The notes under the pieces: model-generated
The model's input: the letters and a program-made list of their open reading frames with translations, nothing else
What the model was told of the DNA's origin: nothing
Database searches by the model: none
Assembly (NCBI GenBank): GCA_025351325.1
Contig: JANXWE010000142.1
Coordinates: 1 to 38,434, forward strand
Direction: 5' to 3'
Source: Fimbriiglobus sp.
GTDB taxonomy: Bacteria; Planctomycetota; Planctomycetia; Gemmatales; Gemmataceae
DNA length: 38,434 nt
In this document: piece after piece, positions 1 to 8,027 of the stretch
Layout of the letters: every line of letters starts with the position of its first letter
Numbering within the stretch: the first letter of the stretch is position 1
Translations under genes and position numbers: made by a program

Positions 1-1123
1 GTACGGCATCGAAACTCTTGGCACCGACGGTAATACAACGGCTGAGAAGGTTGCCGAGTTTGTTCGCCAATTCCGAGTTGTACACTTCTTCGTACCGTTG
101 CCCGCTGTAGTCGCCATCACCCGGGAAGGCACACTCGCGCATGAAGAAGTAGCGGTAGGCATCGACGCTGCTCTTGGCGATGATTTCGAGCGGCTGAACG
201 ACGTTGCCCATGCTCTTGCCCATCTTCGTGCCGTCGACCGTGACGAAGCCGTGGCTGAACACTTGGCGTGGGAGTTCGATTCCAGCCGCCCAACACATCG
301 CCGGCCAAATGTGGCTGTGAAACCGCGTGATGTCCTTGCCGATGAAGTGGATGTCCGCCGGCCAATTCTTGCGGAACAGCGCCTCGTCATCGCCGTAGCC
401 GATGCCGGTGATGTACGTCAGCAGCGCGTCGAACCAGACGAAAGTCGTGAACTCCTCATCGAAAGGCAGCGGAATCCCCCACTCCTTCCCGTGCCGCGAG
501 ATGTTCAGATCTTCCAAGCCTTCGGCTTCGATGAAGCCGATCATCTCGTTCCTCCGGCTCTCCGGCAGAACGTAGTCGGGATTGTCCTTCAGGAACGCGA
601 GTATCCGATCTTGGAAGGCGCTCAATCTGAAGTAGTAGCACGGCTCCGAACGGCGCAGGAGTGGCTGCTTATGGTTCGGGCAAAGGCCGGCGTTCTCGGC
701 GTGGAGCTTGTCGCTCTTGAACTCCTCGCAGCCGGGGCAGAACCAGCCCTCGTAAGTCCCCTTGTAAATGTGGCCGTTGTCGTAGACCTTCTGGATGAAT
801 TTCCGGCAGCAGGCTTTGTGGCGCTCGTGGCTTGTCTGCACAAAGACGTCGTACGAAATGTCGAGAGCATCCCAGACTTCACGAAACTGCCGGGCCATGT
901 CGTCGCAGTAGGCCTGCGGTTCCAAGCCGAGTTCCTTGGCTTTGTCGGCGACTTTGAGCGTGTTCTCGTCGTTGCCCATGAGAAACAACACATCGTACCC
1001 TTCCATGCGCCGATAGCGGGCCTGGACGTCGGCGCCCAGCTTCTCGAAGGCGGTGCCGATGTGGGGCCGGCTGTTCGGGTAATCGATGGCCGTGGTCTGG
1101 AACCAACGGGGTTTGTCGCTCAT
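1..1123 (-). CDS. metG: Methionyl-tRNA synthetase, N-terminal 374 residues (cut by window start)
   Basis: This enzyme charges tRNA-Met with methionine in the cytoplasm, a class I aminoacyl-tRNA synthetase. The minus-strand frame is open from ATG at 1123 to the window edge, giving 374 residues of a family usually 500-680 long. The HIGH motif is HIGT at residues 21-24 and the KMSKS motif is KMGKS at 300-304. Between them lies a zinc-type knuckle, C129-x2-C132 and C148-x2-H151, typical of one of the MetRS zinc classes. The start is supported by GGAAGAG about 10 nt upstream. It lies 58 nt downstream of leuA on the same strand, so it could be cotranscribed with it; nothing suggests a leucine-linked role. 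The C-terminal anticodon-binding part is outside the window. Confidence 0.95.
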   Translation of the reverse strand, partial: MSDKPRWFQTTAIDYPNSRPHIGTAFEKLGADVQARYRRMEGYDVLFLMGNDENTLKVADKAKELGLEPQAYCDDMARQFREVWDALDISYDVFVQTSHERHKACCRKFIQKVYDNGHIYKGTYEGWFCPGCEEFKSDKLHAENAGLCPNHKQPLLRRSEPCYYFRLSAFQDRILAFLKDNPDYVLPESRRNEMIGFIEAEGLEDLNISRHGKEWGIPLPFDEEFTTFVWFDALLTYITGIGYGDDEALFRKNWPADIHFIGKDITRFHSHIWPAMCWAAGIELPRQVFSHGFVTVDGTKMGKSMGNVVQPLEIIAKSSVDAYRYFFMRECAFPGDGDYSGQRYEEVYNSELANKLGNLLSRCITVGAKSFDAV

Positions 1124-1181
1124 GGAAACTCAACTCTTCCGCAGAGGGTGCAGGGAACCGGCCCAAGTTACTTTGTAGGGA

Positions 1182-2777
1182 CTATACGACCGGCACCACG
1201 TTCGTCGGCACGTTGTCCGTCGGTTTCAAGCGGTCCCGGAGTTGCTGTTGAACGAACCGGTTCAGCACTTCCAAGTACGCCAGGGCGCTGGCTTCGATCA
1301 CGTCCAAGCTCACGGCACGGGCACTCGACCGCTTGCCGTTGTACTCGACTTCGATGTGCGCTTCGCCGAGCGCGTCCATGTCTTGCGACACCGCGCGCAC
1401 GCGGTAGTCGATCACTTTCGCCGTGACGCCGGTCACCCGGGCAATGGCTTTGAACAGGGCGTCGATGGGGCCGTTGCCCGGGGCCGCGTCGCGGCGGACG
1501 ACGCCGACCGGGTCGTCGCGGTGCCGCAAGCTCACGGCCGCGGACGTTTGCGAGCCGGTGCCGGCCGTGCTCGTGAAGCCGACGAGCGACCAGAGCTTGC
1601 CGCCGGAGTTGGCTTGCAACTGCGTTTCGATCAGCGCTTCGATGTCGGCGTCGAAGACTTCTTTCTTCTGGTCGGCGAGTTTTTTGAAGTCGGCGAACAC
1701 CGTGTTCAATTGCTCGTCGGCGAGGTGGTAGCCCAGGTGCGCCACCCGCTCCCGCAGGGCGGCGCGACCGCTGTGCTTGCCCAGCACGAGTTCCGTCTTC
1801 GAGATGCCGACGTCCTCGGGCCGCATGATTTCGTACGTGTTCGGGTTCTTCAACATGCCATCTTGATGGATGCCCGCTTCGTGGGCGAACGCATTGCGGC
1901 CGACGATGGCTTTGTTCCGCTGCACCTGCATCCCCGTCACGTTCGACAGTTTCCGGCTCACGGGGCCGAGGAACTTGGTTTCGATCCCGGTGGTCAGGCC
2001 GTAGTAGTCTTGGCGGGTTTTGAGCGCCATGACGATCTCTTCGAGGGCGGTGTTGCCGGCGCGTTCGCCGATCCCGTTGATGGTGCATTCGACTTGGCGG
2101 GCACCTTCGCCGAGCGCCGCGAGGCTGTTGGCCACGGCCATGCCCAAATCGTTGTGGCAGTGGACGCTCAGCACACAGCGGTCGATGTTGCGCACGGTCG
2201 TTTTCAGATGGCGGATGATCGCCGCGTAGTGGGCCGGCACGGCGTAGCCGACGGTGTCCGGGATGTTGAGCGTCGTCGCCCCGGCTTCGATCGCACGCTC
2301 GACCACTTCAGACAAGAAATCGAGTTCCGTGCGGGCAGCATCTTCCGGACTGAACTCCACGTCGGCGCAGAAATCGCGAGCGCGTTTCACGCTCTCGACG
2401 GTGCGGGTCAAAATGTCCTCGCGGGACATTTTGAGTTTGAACTCACGGTGGATCGCACTCGTCGCCAAGAACAAGTGGATCCGCGGCTTCTTGGAATGCT
2501 TCACCGCGTCGGCGGCCCGATCGATGTCAGCGGGGTTGCAGCGTGCCAAGCCACAGATGATCGGCCCGTGGATCTGCCGGGCGATCTCGGCGACACTCTC
2601 GAAATCCCCCGGCGACGCAATCGGGAAACCCGCTTCAATGACGTCAACACCGAGGTTTTGCAGGGCGTGGGCCATCTCGAGCTTCTCGGGAAGCGTCATG
2701 CTGCAACCGGGGCTTTGCTCGCCGTCACGCAGGGTCGTGTCGAAGATGATGACGCGGTTCGGGTCGGTCGCGGCCAT
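1182..2777 (-). CDS. leuA: 2-isopropylmalate synthase (leucine biosynthesis)
   Basis: It condenses acetyl-CoA with 2-oxoisovalerate, the first committed step of leucine synthesis. The 531-residue protein has the catalytic DTTLRDGEQSPG at residues 13-24 and the metal-binding HCHND at 206-210. The conserved NGIGERAGN follows at 234-242, and a C-terminal LeuA regulatory (allosteric) domain fills roughly the last 150 residues. The frame stays open upstream to 2882, but an extended protein would have to be read through the rho-independent hairpin at 2803-2836. The ATG at 2777, which begins MAATDPNR, is therefore the better start. The ribosome site is weak. Expression is probably controlled by leader-peptide attenuation (see 2803-2975). 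Length and motifs are normal for the family. Confidence 0.95.
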   Translation of the reverse strand: MAATDPNRVIIFDTTLRDGEQSPGCSMTLPEKLEMAHALQNLGVDVIEAGFPIASPGDFESVAEIARQIHGPIICGLARCNPADIDRAADAVKHSKKPRIHLFLATSAIHREFKLKMSREDILTRTVESVKRARDFCADVEFSPEDAARTELDFLSEVVERAIEAGATTLNIPDTVGYAVPAHYAAIIRHLKTTVRNIDRCVLSVHCHNDLGMAVANSLAALGEGARQVECTINGIGERAGNTALEEIVMALKTRQDYYGLTTGIETKFLGPVSRKLSNVTGMQVQRNKAIVGRNAFAHEAGIHQDGMLKNPNTYEIMRPEDVGISKTELVLGKHSGRAALRERVAHLGYHLADEQLNTVFADFKKLADQKKEVFDADIEALIETQLQANSGGKLWSLVGFTSTAGTGSQTSAAVSLRHRDDPVGVVRRDAAPGNGPIDALFKAIARVTGVTAKVIDYRVRAVSQDMDALGEAHIEVEYNGKRSSARAVSLDVIEASALAYLEVLNRFVQQQLRDRLKPTDNVPTNVVPVV

Positions 2778-2802
2778 GGCAAGATCACTCGAAAAAGGTA
2801 CG

Positions 2803-2836
2803 AAAAAAGCCCCGGAACACTTTCGAGTTCCGGGGC
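2803..2836 (-). terminator. Attenuator terminator in front of leuA
   Basis: On the minus strand a perfect 10-bp stem (arms 2827-2836 and 2809-2818, 5' arm GCCCCGGAAC) is followed directly by six T (2808-2803). The loop can close further with a C-G pair around GAAA, a GNRA-type tetraloop. It lies 26 nt after the stop codon of the leader peptide and 25 nt before the leuA start. It therefore sits inside the leuA leader and is not the end of an upstream gene. This is a textbook intrinsic terminator placed as an attenuator. Confidence 0.85.
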
Positions 2837-2878
2837 CTGGGTCGATTCGGTGAAGACCGCAATCAGGCACGAAACTCG
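2824..2878 (-). promoter_or_regulatory. Predicted leuA antiterminator pairing
   Basis: Leader-peptide codons 21-24 (CGAGTTTCG on the minus strand, 2878-2870) can pair over 9 bp, with one G-U, with CGGAACTCG (2832-2824). The second segment contains six bases of the terminator 5' arm, so the two structures exclude each other. A ribosome stalled on the Leu codons (codons 7-16) would leave codons 21-24 free to pair and block the terminator. A ribosome reaching the stop codon would cover them. A small hairpin, CTCGGA/TCCGAG, also lies inside codons 14-19. The pairing is read by eye; folding energies were not computed. Confidence 0.6.
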
Positions 2879-2940
2879 GCACCGCTCGGAATCAATCCGA
2901 GAAGCATCATGAGGTTCGTGAGCCGAATCGCAATATTCAT
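2863..2940 (-). CDS. leuA leader peptide (25 residues)
   Basis: This short frame runs from ATG at 2940 to TGA at 2865-2863. Its centre (residues 7-17) reads LTNLMMLLGLI. Five of the 25 residues are Leu (codons CTC, CTC, CTT, CTC, TTG) and three are Ile, so translation should be sensitive to charged tRNA-Leu. It ends 26 nt before the intrinsic terminator that precedes leuA, the arrangement of amino-acid biosynthetic leader peptides such as those of leu and ilv operons. There is no room for a normal ribosome site if the promoter at 2947-2975 is right, so it may be translated from a leaderless mRNA. The peptide itself probably has no function after synthesis. It is too short to appear in routine gene calls. 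Confidence 0.75.
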   Translation of the reverse strand: MNIAIRLTNLMMLLGLIPSGAEFRA

Positions 2941-2946
2941 AAACAT

Positions 2947-2975
2947 ACCATATACCGGCATCCGCTTTAGTGCAA
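2947..2975 (-). promoter_or_regulatory. Candidate promoter of the leuA leader
   Basis: On the minus strand TTGCAC (2975-2970) and TATGGT (2952-2947) are separated by 17 bp, each matching four of six sigma-70 consensus positions. The expected transcription start falls at or next to the leader ATG at 2940, so the transcript would have almost no 5' untranslated region. The stop codon of the neighbouring gene (2991) lies just upstream, so the promoter is squeezed into the 50-bp gap. Confidence 0.45.
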
Positions 2976-2990
2976 TCCGGTTTCCCCTTC

Positions 2991-4841
2991 TTACCGATTA
3001 TTCCCATCGGCCGGAGCCAGTTCCATGGATTGCCAATAGGCTTCAAGCCATTTCGTCAGCGGCTTCTTCAACTCTTTTTGGGATAGTTGAATCGTGAGTG
3101 TCTGCCCCGATCCTTTGGCTTGCAGGGCGACGGGTGGCACCGCGGCGAGCGACTTCGTCAGCTCCAATTCCGCGGCCGCACGCGGATCGGGAACATCCGG
3201 CATCGGTTGCTGATCTTTGGCATCGTCATCGACAAGTTTAACGCTTCCAGATTGCGGTGACTGTGCAGCAATGTCCGGGTTGCGATTCGGGAACAAAGTC
3301 CAGAATTTTTCGAACGCCACGATACCAGACGCGGCCGGTTGCCCCTCCAATTGAGTCCCATTTGCCACCGTCGATGTGGCACACTTCACAACCGATTCGC
3401 GTTCCCGGCCGACGATGAGCCGAGAACCAGCAACGGCATAGAAGATCGGGGTCGAGCCGTGAACCAGCCCCCACACTTTGATCTTTTGAATCGTTTCGCT
3501 GGCTGGTTCCGGCAGTTTCTCCGCCTTCAAAATGAGTTGCGAGAGCTTGGGGAGGATGCCGAGCCAGCCCGTGGCAGCAGCTTGGTCATCCAGCGTGAGA
3601 ATGATCAACGGCCGCACTGGTTTGGCTTTGGAATCTTTCAATTCTTTGGGCACAATCCACGTCGCCGACTGAACCAACGGCAACCATTCCGACGACAGTT
3701 TCAAGCCGCCCTTCTCCGCTTCATTGACCAAATCGGTTGGCAGCGCCCCGGTTTCACCCAGAGCTTGTCCGATGGCGTCGGCGACGCCGAGGATGGCACC
3801 GGTGCGCTTTTCTTTGGGCGGGAATGCCACGGTGAAATCCGCAGCGGAACCCCGCGTCTGAGGAGCGGTCGCCTCGCCGCCGGTGAGCAACGATTGCAAC
3901 GGGCCAACGCCGTCAGCACGGACTTCCGCAGTCGCGGTCATCGTCCAGCCGTCCGGCTGCAGTTGCCAAGAACCAGTGAAACTCACGACTTGTTTCGGGT
4001 TGAGCAGGAAGCGGACAAACGAGACGAGTGGCGATTTCAACCAATCGACTTGGGAAACTTTCTTGGCCGCGACGAGTTGCGTTTCGAAGCGGGCGACATC
4101 GGCGCAGAAAAAAAGGCCGGGGTTCTTGCGAGCCGCACCATGCGGAGCGAGAACGACCGACGATGCGAAACTCGCGGACTTCTCTGTGCCGAGGAATCGA
4201 CGGTACACGTCGCCGACGGCCGAGGTGTTGGAGCCGATCACAAATAAGCCCTGTGCGTACAGGTAGGTCGGTTCGGCCGTCCCCTGAGCGGGTGTCGAAT
4301 CGTCGATCGGTTCCGGCTTGCCATTCTCATCGACCGTCGCCCCGGTCAACCCGCGATTCTGGTACACCGCAACTCCGTCGACTGTTCCGACCCGGCGAAT
4401 GTTCGGCGACGTCAGCAGATAGTGCCGAGCCAACAACCCGCCGACATGGCTCTCCCCCATCAGGAACGCGACCGCCAACGATGCGCGTCCCGTTTTGGGA
4501 TCGAAGCCCGTGATGGCGGCAGCGACCCCCCCGAACTTCTTAAATTCGGAGAGCATTTCGGGGGACGTGAGCAAGCTCCACTCGCCCGCTTTGGACAACG
4601 CGCTAAGGTTGCCCGGTGGCTGCATTTTGTCCCGCCGATCATGACTCGGCTTCAAACTGTCCGCCAGCGAAGTCCCCTTCACAAATTCCCCGATGGCGAC
4701 CGACGTGCCCGCCGGTTGGCCGATCTCGGCGTACGCCAGCGTGCCCGCCGGGAACAACTGCGCGAGATCTTTGGCTTCGGCCGCAACGACGAAAGTCGTG
4801 TGCAGAAACGCGAACGATGTGAGGAGGAGATATCGCAGCAT
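2991..4841 (-). CDS. Secreted protein of unknown function, 616 residues
   Basis: I do not recognise a named family with certainty. The protein begins with a clear Sec signal peptide (hydrophobic residues 4-19, likely cleavage after VVAAEA near residue 23). The mature start, LAQLFPAGTLAYAEIGQP, resembles large exported planctomycete proteins that open with LFPAxTLxYxE; a DUF3352-like relationship is possible but unproven. The rest alternates beta-rich and helical stretches with no catalytic motif I can name. The C-terminus is rich in Lys and Gln. It probably acts in the periplasm or envelope. It is transcribed toward leuA and ends 15 nt before the candidate leu promoter, so it is not part of that attenuated unit. 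The start ATG at 4841 has only a weak purine stretch (GAGAAGCGGA) before it. Confidence 0.7.
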   Translation of the reverse strand: MLRYLLLTSFAFLHTTFVVAAEAKDLAQLFPAGTLAYAEIGQPAGTSVAIGEFVKGTSLADSLKPSHDRRDKMQPPGNLSALSKAGEWSLLTSPEMLSEFKKFGGVAAAITGFDPKTGRASLAVAFLMGESHVGGLLARHYLLTSPNIRRVGTVDGVAVYQNRGLTGATVDENGKPEPIDDSTPAQGTAEPTYLYAQGLFVIGSNTSAVGDVYRRFLGTEKSASFASSVVLAPHGAARKNPGLFFCADVARFETQLVAAKKVSQVDWLKSPLVSFVRFLLNPKQVVSFTGSWQLQPDGWTMTATAEVRADGVGPLQSLLTGGEATAPQTRGSAADFTVAFPPKEKRTGAILGVADAIGQALGETGALPTDLVNEAEKGGLKLSSEWLPLVQSATWIVPKELKDSKAKPVRPLIILTLDDQAAATGWLGILPKLSQLILKAEKLPEPASETIQKIKVWGLVHGSTPIFYAVAGSRLIVGRERESVVKCATSTVANGTQLEGQPAASGIVAFEKFWTLFPNRNPDIAAQSPQSGSVKLVDDDAKDQQPMPDVPDPRAAAELELTKSLAAVPPVALQAKGSGQTLTIQLSQKELKKPLTKWLEAYWQSMELAPADGNNR

Positions 4842-5045
4842 GTCCGCTTCTCGGCGACGAAGATACTTTTCGGTAATTCTATAACGAGCTTGTGAAAAAT
4901 GCTCGATTGTCGCGCCGAACGTAAACTCGAATTTATCATCCCTTCACGCCGAGTTCAGAGCAGTCCGTTAAACTCATGACCAGTGATCGAGTCGTTGCGG
5001 GTCGTTTCCCACTTCGACGGATCACGAGTTTTCAAGGAGTGACGC

Positions 5046-5576
5046 ATGCGTGTATTACTGTCGATGGCTCTGGGACTCTTGGTCATTTCCCTGTGCGGGA
5101 ATGGCGCGAGCGAAGCCCGCGCCGACGAAGAAAAGATCGCCCTCGACAAGCTGCCGAAGGCGGTGCTTGAAACTGTGAAGGCACGCTTCCCGAAAGCGGA
5201 ATTGATCGAAGCGGCTAAGGAGACCGAAGGCGACAAGGTCGAGTTCGAAGTGACCCTCAAAGTCGGGGAAACCAAGTACGACGTGATGCTCAGCCCGGAC
5301 GGCAAGATCACACTCATCGAAAAAGTGATCACCGCCAAAGACCTGCCGAAGGTCGTGGCCACCGCACTGGAAGAAAAGTACCCGAAAGCGATGTACAAAA
5401 TCTACGAAGAGATGACCAAAATCGCGGACGGCAAAGAATTCATCGCTTACTACGAAGTGCTGATCGAAACGGCTGACAAGAAGACGCTCGAAGTCGAAGT
5501 GTCGCCCGAAGGCAAGATTCTGAAAACCGAAGAGAAGAAGGAAGAAAAGAAAGAAGAGAAAAAGGACAAGAAGTAA
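5046..5576 (+). CDS. Secreted PepSY-like domain protein with two repeats and a Lys/Glu tail
   Basis: The 176-residue protein starts with a signal peptide (cleavage near ASEARA, residue 26), supported by a strong AAGGAG 7 nt before ATG. Two repeats follow, beginning LPKAVLETVKARFPKAEL and LPKVVATALEEKYPKAMY. Each is followed by a beta segment ending in SPDGKI or SPEGKI. This is the pattern of the putative PepSY-like (DUF2874) fold, known from small periplasmic proteins that bind or inhibit other proteins. The last 16 residues are only Lys, Glu and Asp. No catalytic residues are expected. It is a single gene with a hairpin just after its stop (5588). The partner is unknown. Confidence 0.75.
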   Translation: MRVLLSMALGLLVISLCGNGASEARADEEKIALDKLPKAVLETVKARFPKAELIEAAKETEGDKVEFEVTLKVGETKYDVMLSPDGKITLIEKVITAKDLPKVVATALEEKYPKAMYKIYEEMTKIADGKEFIAYYEVLIETADKKTLEVEVSPEGKILKTEEKKEEKKEEKKDKK

Positions 5577-5587
5577 ACTGACACCGG

Positions 5588-5613
5588 CGGGTCGAAGTTC
5601 CTTCGGCCCGTTT
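5588..5613 (+). terminator. Probable terminator after the PepSY-like gene
   Basis: A 9-bp stem with one G-U pair (CGGGTCGAA, 5588-5596, with TTCGGCCCG, 5602-5610) and a 5-nt loop starts 12 nt after the stop codon. Only TTT follows, so termination may be partial and some transcripts may reach the glycosyltransferase gene at 5644. Confidence 0.5.
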
Positions 5614-5643
5614 GCATACTACCGTTCCCCGAAGTTCCCGCCC

Positions 5644-7320
5644 ATGCCGTCACCTTCCGACTCGTCCATTCGCCAGCGCTACCGACTCGGGGCCGTCGGC
5701 ATCCTCACACTCAGCGCCCTTCTGTTCGGTGTCCGACTCGGCGACCGCGAAATCGTCTCCGAGGAATTGCGCTTCGCGGAAGTGTCGCGCGAGATGACCC
5801 TGACCGGCGACTACCTCCACCCGACACTCAACGGCAAAAGTTACTACGACAAGCCACTCGGCTCGTATTGGTTGATCGCGGTGGCGTCCCATGTCACCGG
5901 TGGCGTCGACGAAACAGCGGCCCGATTACCCGCTGCCGTTGCTGGCTGGCTCGGCGTCCTCTGCGTGATGCTCCTCGGGCGAAAATTTTACGATGCCCGC
6001 ACCGCACTTTGGGCGGGTGCGATCTTGGCGACCTGTTTCAGTTTCGCGATGTATTCCCGTCGGGCTACCGCCGACATGGAGACCGTCACCGGCACGCTCG
6101 CCGCGGTGAGTTTGTTTGCTTACTGCCGCGAGCGCAAGTCCTATGCCTGGGTCGTCGGACTGTGGTTCATCATGGGGCTGACGTCGTTGACGAAAGGGTT
6201 GCTCGGATTCGCGTTGCCCATCGCCGTGCTGGGCATATTTGGAATCTGGTCGACGGTGACGGAACTTGGCACCGCAGGTGGAATCGTGAACCGGTACTGG
6301 ACGCACAACCGCTGGTTTTTTAACTGGTGGACGCTGTTGGCGGTGCCCTTGGGTGTCGGGGTGTTCTTAGTGCCGTACGTGCTGTCCGGTTGGCAATCCG
6401 GGTTGGAAGACGGCTTGGCCCTGGTGTACCGGGAGAACGTGAAGCGTTTCTTCCAGCCGCACAATCACACCGGGCCGATCACCACCTATGTGCCGGTGCT
6501 GTTTGTGCTCGCCGCACCGTGGGGATTATTTTTGCCGACGGCACTCTGGTCGCGCCGCGATTCCACCGACGCGGATCGACTGGTGAAGGCGTTTTTCTGG
6601 GGCCTATTTCTCTTCTTCACACTCTCGGCATCACGGCGGAGTTATTACCTCCTGCCAATCTTGCCCGCCGTGGCACTCTTGGTGGCACGATTGATGACCA
6701 CGCCGATGGAGTCGCTGCGACCGACGAGCCGACGGTTGTTGAACCTGGGTTACATCGTCGTGGCGTCGGGCGTTGGCTTCGCCGGAGTTCTGCTGCTCGC
6801 ACCCGCCGATTTTCTGCCACCGCCGAACGATCAACTACCACCCTTACCAGCACGACCGTATTTCGCTATCGGTTGGCTACTGAGTGTCGTCATGGTGATA
6901 TCGGCGATCATACGCCCCCAATGGAGGGCCTTCGGAACGCTCGCGGTCACCGCCGCCGGCTTAGGTTTCGCATTCCTGGTCGTTCTCCCGGCCACCGACG
7001 ATTACCGCAGCCGGCGGAGTTTTGTAGCCGGGGTAAACTCCGCGGTCTCCGCCGATCCGGAGTCGCTCGCGCTCTACCACGCCCGCGATCTGGTGTTCCA
7101 ATTGGCCCGGCCGGTGCCACTGCTCGACTTTGAACAGGCCGACGAATTCCACCGCGTCGCTGCCGGTGGACAAGTTCATTGGGTGATCGTCCGCCGGCGT
7201 TACTTGCCTCAATTATCGGCGACGGCCACCGCATTGATTCTTGAAGAAGCAACGTACCCTTGGGAAGGGCCGGATCAACTCGGCGATAAAATGTTGCTGC
7301 TGAAAATCGTTCGCCCGTAA
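5644..7320 (+). CDS. GT39 (ArnT/PMT-like) membrane glycosyltransferase
   Basis: This 558-residue polytopic membrane protein belongs to the GT-C glycosyltransferases that use polyprenyl-phosphate sugars as donors. The first periplasmic loop carries EELRFAEVSREM (residues 40-51) and YYDKPLGSYW (67-76). These are the ArnT/PMT signatures around the catalytic acidic residue, here E40-E41 where D-E is usual. About ten to twelve hydrophobic segments follow, and the last 110 residues form a soluble periplasmic domain. The substrate cannot be read from sequence; lipid A, glycan or protein are all possible. The two-component genes begin 17 nt downstream on the same strand, so it may share their transcript. 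No clear ribosome site is seen before ATG 5644. Confidence 0.85.
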   Translation: MPSPSDSSIRQRYRLGAVGILTLSALLFGVRLGDREIVSEELRFAEVSREMTLTGDYLHPTLNGKSYYDKPLGSYWLIAVASHVTGGVDETAARLPAAVAGWLGVLCVMLLGRKFYDARTALWAGAILATCFSFAMYSRRATADMETVTGTLAAVSLFAYCRERKSYAWVVGLWFIMGLTSLTKGLLGFALPIAVLGIFGIWSTVTELGTAGGIVNRYWTHNRWFFNWWTLLAVPLGVGVFLVPYVLSGWQSGLEDGLALVYRENVKRFFQPHNHTGPITTYVPVLFVLAAPWGLFLPTALWSRRDSTDADRLVKAFFWGLFLFFTLSASRRSYYLLPILPAVALLVARLMTTPMESLRPTSRRLLNLGYIVVASGVGFAGVLLLAPADFLPPPNDQLPPLPARPYFAIGWLLSVVMVISAIIRPQWRAFGTLAVTAAGLGFAFLVVLPATDDYRSRRSFVAGVNSAVSADPESLALYHARDLVFQLARPVPLLDFEQADEFHRVAAGGQVHWVIVRRRYLPQLSATATALILEEATYPWEGPDQLGDKMLLLKIVRP

Positions 7321-7337
7321 CCCCGAGGCAGGCGCTT

Positions 7338-8027
7338 ATGGCGAGTCGAGTCCTCTTGATCGAAGACGAAGCGGCCATCGCCGATTTCCTCGTGCGTGGC
7401 TTGCGCGAGGAGGGATTCACCGTGGAACATTGCGCCCACGGCACCGATGGCGACCACCGCTTGCAGACCGAAACGTGGGACGTGGTGTTGCTCGATTGGT
7501 GGCTGCCGGGCACCGACGGCCTGACGCTGCTGCACCGGTTCCGCACGGCCGGGCACATGACCCCAGTCTTGTTCCTCACGGCCCGCGATTCGATCTCGGA
7601 TCGCGTGCGCGGCTTGGACGCCGGGGCCGACGACTACTTGTGCAAGCCCTTCGCATTCGAAGAGTTGCTGGCTCGGGTTCGCTCGCTGGCCCGCCGGCGT
7701 GACGGCCGCACCAGCCCGCTGTTGACAGTCGGCGATGTTCAGGCGAACTTGTCCACACACCGGGTCGAACGTGCAGGACAACGGCTCGAACTCACGGCGA
7801 AGGAACACGCCTTGTTGGTCTTCTTCCTGCGCCACCCCGGTGAACTGTTGACCCGGACCCGCATCTACGAACACGTCTGGGACGAGCGCTACGACGGCGT
7901 GTCGAACACGCTCGAAGTCCACATCGTCGAACTGCGCCGCAAACTGGAAGTCCACGGCCCTCGGCTCATACAGACGGTGCGTGGCCGCGGGTACATCTGG
8001 GATGCGGACACGAAAGGGACGCCATGA
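7338..8027 (+). CDS. OmpR/PhoB-family response regulator
   Basis: This is the DNA-binding half of a two-component system. The receiver domain (residues 1-115) has the acidic pair E9-D10, the phosphoacceptor D53 in VVLLDWWLPGTDG, T81 and K103 in the LCKPF motif. The C-terminal winged helix (about 128-225) ends with the typical TVRGRGYIWD. Length (229) is normal. GAGG lies 9 nt before ATG. Its stop overlaps the start of the histidine kinase gene by 4 nt (ATGA), so the pair is translationally coupled. Similarity to the CusR/CopR group is suggestive only; the signal and the target genes are unknown. Confidence 0.95.
   Translation: MASRVLLIEDEAAIADFLVRGLREEGFTVEHCAHGTDGDHRLQTETWDVVLLDWWLPGTDGLTLLHRFRTAGHMTPVLFLTARDSISDRVRGLDAGADDYLCKPFAFEELLARVRSLARRRDGRTSPLLTVGDVQANLSTHRVERAGQRLELTAKEHALLVFFLRHPGELLTRTRIYEHVWDERYDGVSNTLEVHIVELRRKLEVHGPRLIQTVRGRGYIWDADTKGTP

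Noticed and set aside
2778-2882. N-terminal extension of LeuA by 35 residues
   Set aside because: The frame is open but passes through the intrinsic terminator at 2803-2836 and overlaps the leader peptide; known LeuA proteins start near MAATDPNR.
1242-2912. 556-codon open frame on the plus strand opposite leuA
   Set aside because: It mirrors the codon structure of leuA in high-GC DNA and has no recognisable domain; leuA motifs are certain on the other strand.
5528-5572. A/G-rich tandem triplets
   Set aside because: These encode the Lys/Glu/Asp tail of the PepSY-like protein and are not an independent repeat element.
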